Assembly: GCA_013396915.1 (NCBI GenBank)
Contig: VWZL01002013.1
Location: 108,625 to 172,624 of the forward strand
DNA from: Stercorarius parasiticus
Taxonomy: Eukaryota > Chordata > Aves > Charadriiformes > Stercorariidae
Direction of reading: 5' to 3'
Length of the DNA: 64,000 nucleotides
Numbering within the stretch: position 1 is the stretch's first letter; each line of letters starts with the position of its first letter. Positions 61,184 to 64,000 of this stretch are shown here, piece after piece. A program made the position numbers and the translations under genes. The notes beneath the pieces were generated by a model, which did no database searches, had not been told where the DNA came from, and saw only the letters and a program-made list of their open reading frames with translations.

Positions 61184-61414
61184 GGACGTTACATAGCTGT
61201 ATACCTTTACCCAGTCTTTCAGATGACCGTTCTGTGGTGGGAGTGATGAACGTTAAAGAAGAGCAGGTGCCAATTGCTACTGCCACAGCGCATTGACAAC
61301 ACTATTGCACCAACCAAAACCCCCTGATTCCCACCCAGAACCTGATTCGTCAGCCAGAGACCCAAGGAATGATCAGCAAGATTCGCTCACCCTTTAACAG
61401 CCCTACTATGACCA
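61184..61414 (+). other. Protease-RT linker of the provirus
   Basis: Sequence between the protease stop and the RT frame. It corresponds to the N-terminal RT fingers but is interrupted by stops (for example CGCATTGACAAC near 61290), so the frame cannot be followed. Confidence 0.6.
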
Positions 61415-62164
61415 GTGAGAAAGTCTGACGGAGACTGGCGGCTAACAGTAGACTATTGTGGCCTAAATGACGTCACACCACCACTGAGTGCTGCTGTGCC
61501 AGACATGCTAGAACTCCAATATGAACTGGAGTCAAAAGCAGACAAATGGTATGCTACAATTGACATTGCTAATGCATTTTTCTCTATTCCTTTAGCAGCA
61601 GAGTGCAGGCCACAGTCTGCTTTCACCTGGAGAGGCATCCAGTACACCTCCAATCGACTGCCCCAGGGGTGGAAACAAAGCCCTACTATCTGCCATGGAC
61701 TGATCCAGACTGCACTGGAGAAGACTGGAGCTCCAGAACACCTGCAATATATTGATGATATCATTTTGTGGGGTAATACAGCAGAAGTTTTCAAGAAAGG
61801 TAAGAAAATAATCAAGATTCTACCGAAAGCAAGTTTTGCTGTAAAAAGAGGTAAGGTCAAAGGACCTGCACGAGACATCCAGTTCTTGGGAATTAAGTGG
61901 AAAGATGGGCATTGCCAGATCCCAATGGATGTGATTAACAAAATGACACCTATGTTGCCACCTACTAAGAAAAAGGAAACTGAAGTCTTTTTAGGTGTTG
62001 TATGTTTCTGGAGAATGCACATTCGACATTATAGTCAGATTGTGAAACCTCTCTATTTAGTGACTCTAAAGAAAAATTATTTTAGGTCGGGTCCTGAGCA
62101 ACGACAGGCCTTTGAGCAAATTAAACAAGAGATTGCGCATGCAGTAGCCCTTGGACCAGTCTGA
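61415..62164 (+). pseudogene. ERVL-type reverse transcriptase (interrupted pol)
   Basis: A 249-codon frame covering the RT fingers, palm and thumb. Motif A is YATIDIANAFF with the catalytic Asp at residue 50; motif B is LPQGWKQSP at 82-90; motif C is QYIDDII with YIDD at 112-115. All three catalytic Asp residues (50, 114, 115) are present. Thumb motifs IQFLGIKWKDG (155-165), ETEVFLGVVCFWRMHI (188-203) and the connection-start GPEQRQAFEQIKQE follow. It ends at a TGA (62162-62164) inside pol, well before the RNase H domain. The ATG at 61415 is internal. Related frames continue in the same reading frame for about 470 more bases, with stops. Confidence 0.9.
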
Positions 62165-62640
62165 ACAGGACGAGACATTAAAAATGTGCTCTACACCGCA
62201 ACCGGGGACGATGTCCCTATCTGGAGCCTCTGGCAGAAAACACCAGGGGAGACTCGAGGCTGACCCCTAGGATTCTGGAGTTGAGGACACAAAGGCTCTG
62301 AGGCCAACTGTACCCCAACTGAGAGAGAAACCTTGCAGCATACGTAGGAGTTAAGGCTGCTTCAGAAGTAACAGGTACTGAAGCACAGCTCCTCCTGGCA
62401 CCCTGATTGCCAGTATTGGGCTGGATGTTCAAGGGTACAGTTCCTTCTACTTATCATGCCACTGATGCTACCCAGCGTGTGTTGCCTTAGTCACACAGCA
62501 AGCTCAAATAGGAAACCTAAATCATACAGGAATCATAGAAGTGATCACAAACTGGCCCAAAGACAAGGACTCTGGAATGCCACCAGAGGAGGTGGTGACT
62601 CACACTGGGGAAGCCCCACTGTATAATGAACTAAATGGAC
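62165..62640 (+). pseudogene. Pol connection region (dead)
   Basis: In the frame of the RT, this continues as tether/connection sequence (DIKNVLYTATGDDVPIWSLW, QKTPGETRG) and then stops repeatedly. A later part shows GTEAQLLLAP in another frame (near 62375). It ends at about 62640 where the viral sequence jumps to 3' non-coding DNA; no RNase H catalytic pattern or integrase is seen downstream. Confidence 0.75.
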
Positions 62641-62788
62641 TTAACAAACTTTTGCGTCTAAAGATAAATTATAAATGACAGATCTGTGTATATATGTGTG
62701 CATCTGTATCTGTATATGTATATATTTGATGGATAAGAAGTATTAGGGATCTGAGCATGATGTAAAAGGTATAGAATAAGGGGTGGAA
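62641..62788 (+). other. 3' non-coding region with polypurine tract
   Basis: AT-rich sequence with (TG/TA)-rich patches (62686-62730) ends in AAGGGGTGGAA (62778-62788) directly before the LTR. This is a purine-rich tract suited to plus-strand priming. Confidence 0.75.
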
Positions 62789-63271
62789 TGCCCTGGTTTG
62801 GGGTGGAGCAGAGCTAACTTCCTGTTCAGGGAGAGGCTCTTGCTTAGTCTTGTTACTGTGGCAACCAGGGTCAGCTGGCTTGGTTCTTTACCCCCTGGAG
62901 GGGTTGCGCCTGTGGGGAGCTGTGGACAGGTCAGGTGACCCAAAACTGACTGGCCTTGGATCCCTATCTGTGTGTTCCTGAACATAGATCTGAAATCCAG
63001 TTCCCATCCATTGCTGAATCCAGTCCTGGGACTTCCCCAGTGTCTGCCAGTGACATCTCCCTGCGAGCTTGACATGCTTCTGTATACAATTGTATATATT
63101 GTATCTATTTCATTGTTTCCTTTTTATTTTATTATTAATATTTCATTAAAGTACTTTAGTTCTTTCTAAACTCGTAAATTTCTTTATCGCTTTCCTTACA
63201 CTCCTTGGAGCGAGAGGTGGGGGAGACCATCCATCGTCTTGTCATTGGCCAAGCCAGCCCAAACCGCCACA
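62789..63271 (+). mobile_element. 3' LTR (483 bp)
   Basis: It starts TGCCCTGGTTTGGG and ends CCCAAACCGCCACA, an inverted TG..CA pair. A TATA-like TGTATATATT lies near 63093 and an ATTAAA signal at 63145-63150, so U3, R and U5 order reads in the plus direction. The last 45 bp recur at 58585-58629. Its start resembles the solo LTR at 22545. The right-hand flank is CATTTATAAC; no matching left flank can be tested. Confidence 0.9.
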
Positions 63272-63565
63272 CATTTATAACATATTTACTCATTAAAGTG
63301 TTTCCTTCTCTCTAAGTTAAATTATAACCTGTCATATAAGATAGTGCTGTGAAATAACATCATTGTAATGTTTAACGTACTATAATACTTCCTAGCTGAG
63401 CATGAACTCGGACACTGTTCTTACAGATCTTTTATACTGGAGGCTAAATGTGATAATCATCTAATAATTAACACAAAAGAGAAGACTTTCAAGACATGAA
63501 GGACATGCATTATTAGGGGAAGATATATAGCTTACATGTCTTCATAATGTGTGAAGGTCATATAT
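63272..63565. other. Unique sequence between LTR and CR1
   Basis: AT-rich, no feature recognised. Confidence 0.6.
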
Positions 63566-64000
63566 AGAATCATAGAATGGTTTGTGTTGGAAGTGACCTT
63601 AAAGATCATCTAGTTCCAACCCCTCTGCCATGGGCAGGGACATCTCCCACTAGACCAGGATGCTCAAAGACCCAACCAAACTGGCCCTGAACCCTTCTAG
63701 GAGTGGGGCATCGACAATTTCCCTGGGCAGCCTGTTCCAGTGCCTCACTACCCTCAAAGTGAAGAATTTCTTCCTAATACCTAATGTAAATTTCCCCTCT
63801 TTCAGTTTAAAACCATTACCCCTTGTTCTATCGCTCCACTCCCTGATAAAAAGTCCCTCCCCATCTTTCCTGTAGGCCCCCTTCAGGTACTGGAAGGCTG
63901 CTATAAGGTCTCCCTGGAGCCTTCTCTTCTCCAGGCTGAACAATCCCAACTCTCTCAGCCTGTCCTCATAGCATAGGGGCTCCAGCCCTCTGATCATCTT
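63566..64000 (-). mobile_element. CR1 LINE 3' end, antisense, runs off window
   Basis: The tail is AGAATCATAGAATGG at 63566, followed by GACCTTAAAGATCATCTAGT and TCCCACTAGACCAGG. Coding sequence continues to the last base, so the element extends beyond 64000. Little decay is visible, and it is one of the better preserved CR1 copies here. Confidence 0.95.
63650..63997 (-). pseudogene. CR1 ORF2 C-terminus (partial, cut by window end)
   Basis: A minus-strand frame of 115 codons ending at the natural CR1 ORF2 stop. It contains [73 protein letters not shown] and the terminal LVGSLSILV. There is no internal stop within the window; the rest lies outside. Catalytic residues are not in view, so activity cannot be judged. 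Confidence 0.9.

Larger units (their letters stand above)
58585..63271 (+). mobile_element. Defective ERVL-like provirus (LTR remnant, gag, pro, RT, LTR)
   Basis: The order on the plus strand is the last 45 bp of the 5' LTR, primer-binding site, leader, gag, protease, reverse transcriptase, RT connection fragment, a deletion of RNase H and integrase, 3' non-coding DNA with polypurine tract, and an intact 483-bp 3' LTR. No env is seen. All reading frames carry stops or frameshifts. The RT sequence style (IDIANAF, LPQGWKQSP, YIDD) and the TG(T/C)CCTGG..CA LTR ends fit an avian ERVL-class element. Target-site duplications cannot be tested because the 5' side is lost. Confidence 0.88.

Noticed and set aside
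63272..63281. Similarity of CATTTATAAC after the 3' LTR to GATTTATTGG after the 5' LTR remnant
   Set aside because: Only ATTTAT is shared; too short to indicate a tandem provirus or a target duplication.
1..64000. CRISPR arrays, operons, bacterial promoters, tRNA or rRNA genes
   Set aside because: The sequence is vertebrate; no regularly spaced repeats or RNA-gene motifs were seen.

Overview
This looks like about 64 kb of bird chromosome without host genes, either intergenic or intronic. The bird assignment rests on repeat content: several CR1 LINE copies with the typical 3' end repeating ATTCTATG, and ERVL-type LTRs whose ends are variants of TGTCCTGGGTTTG and CAAACC..ACA. The sequence is AT-rich, and I recognise no host coding exon, tRNA, rRNA or CpG island. 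There are two assembly uncertainties: a 206-base N gap at 3314-3519 beside a (GGGAA)n microsatellite, and a single N at 11590 inside a CR1.

Layout. At 1-21.9 kb there is mostly unique AT-rich DNA carrying a sense CR1 (1090-2160) and two antisense CR1s (7933-8198, 10637-12000). At 21.9-25.7 kb lies a dense nest. An antisense CR1 (from 21941) is interrupted by a solo LTR (22545-23190, perfect 5-bp target duplication GCCAC) and by a small sense CR1. It is then cut at 23662. The rest of the same CR1 lies inverted at about 24480-25138, between the arms of a 534-bp inverted repeat (23663-24196 and 25139-25672) that is identical base for base. At 25.7-39.1 kb there is unique DNA with two further solo LTRs (about 29504-30503 and 38130-39131), an ATTACC microsatellite and an antisense CR1 (34984-35322). 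At 39.1-57.9 kb there is a long unique AT-rich stretch with only simple repeats and small duplications.

At 57.9-63.3 kb is a decayed ERVL-like provirus in an odd order: the end of an integrase reading frame, a post-pol segment, the last 45 bp of an LTR, a primer-binding site, gag, protease, reverse transcriptase, then a deletion removing RNase H and integrase, then a polypurine tract and a complete 483-bp LTR. All viral frames are interrupted. The window ends inside another antisense CR1 (63566-64000).

The most notable item is the 2-kb structure at 23663-25672. The CR1 fragments on its two sides are consecutive parts of one element and would rejoin in frame. This is the expected footprint of a small inversion made through a staggered break, with the overhang filled in as an inverted duplication. 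No multi-gene functional system is visible; everything recognisable is mobile-element history.
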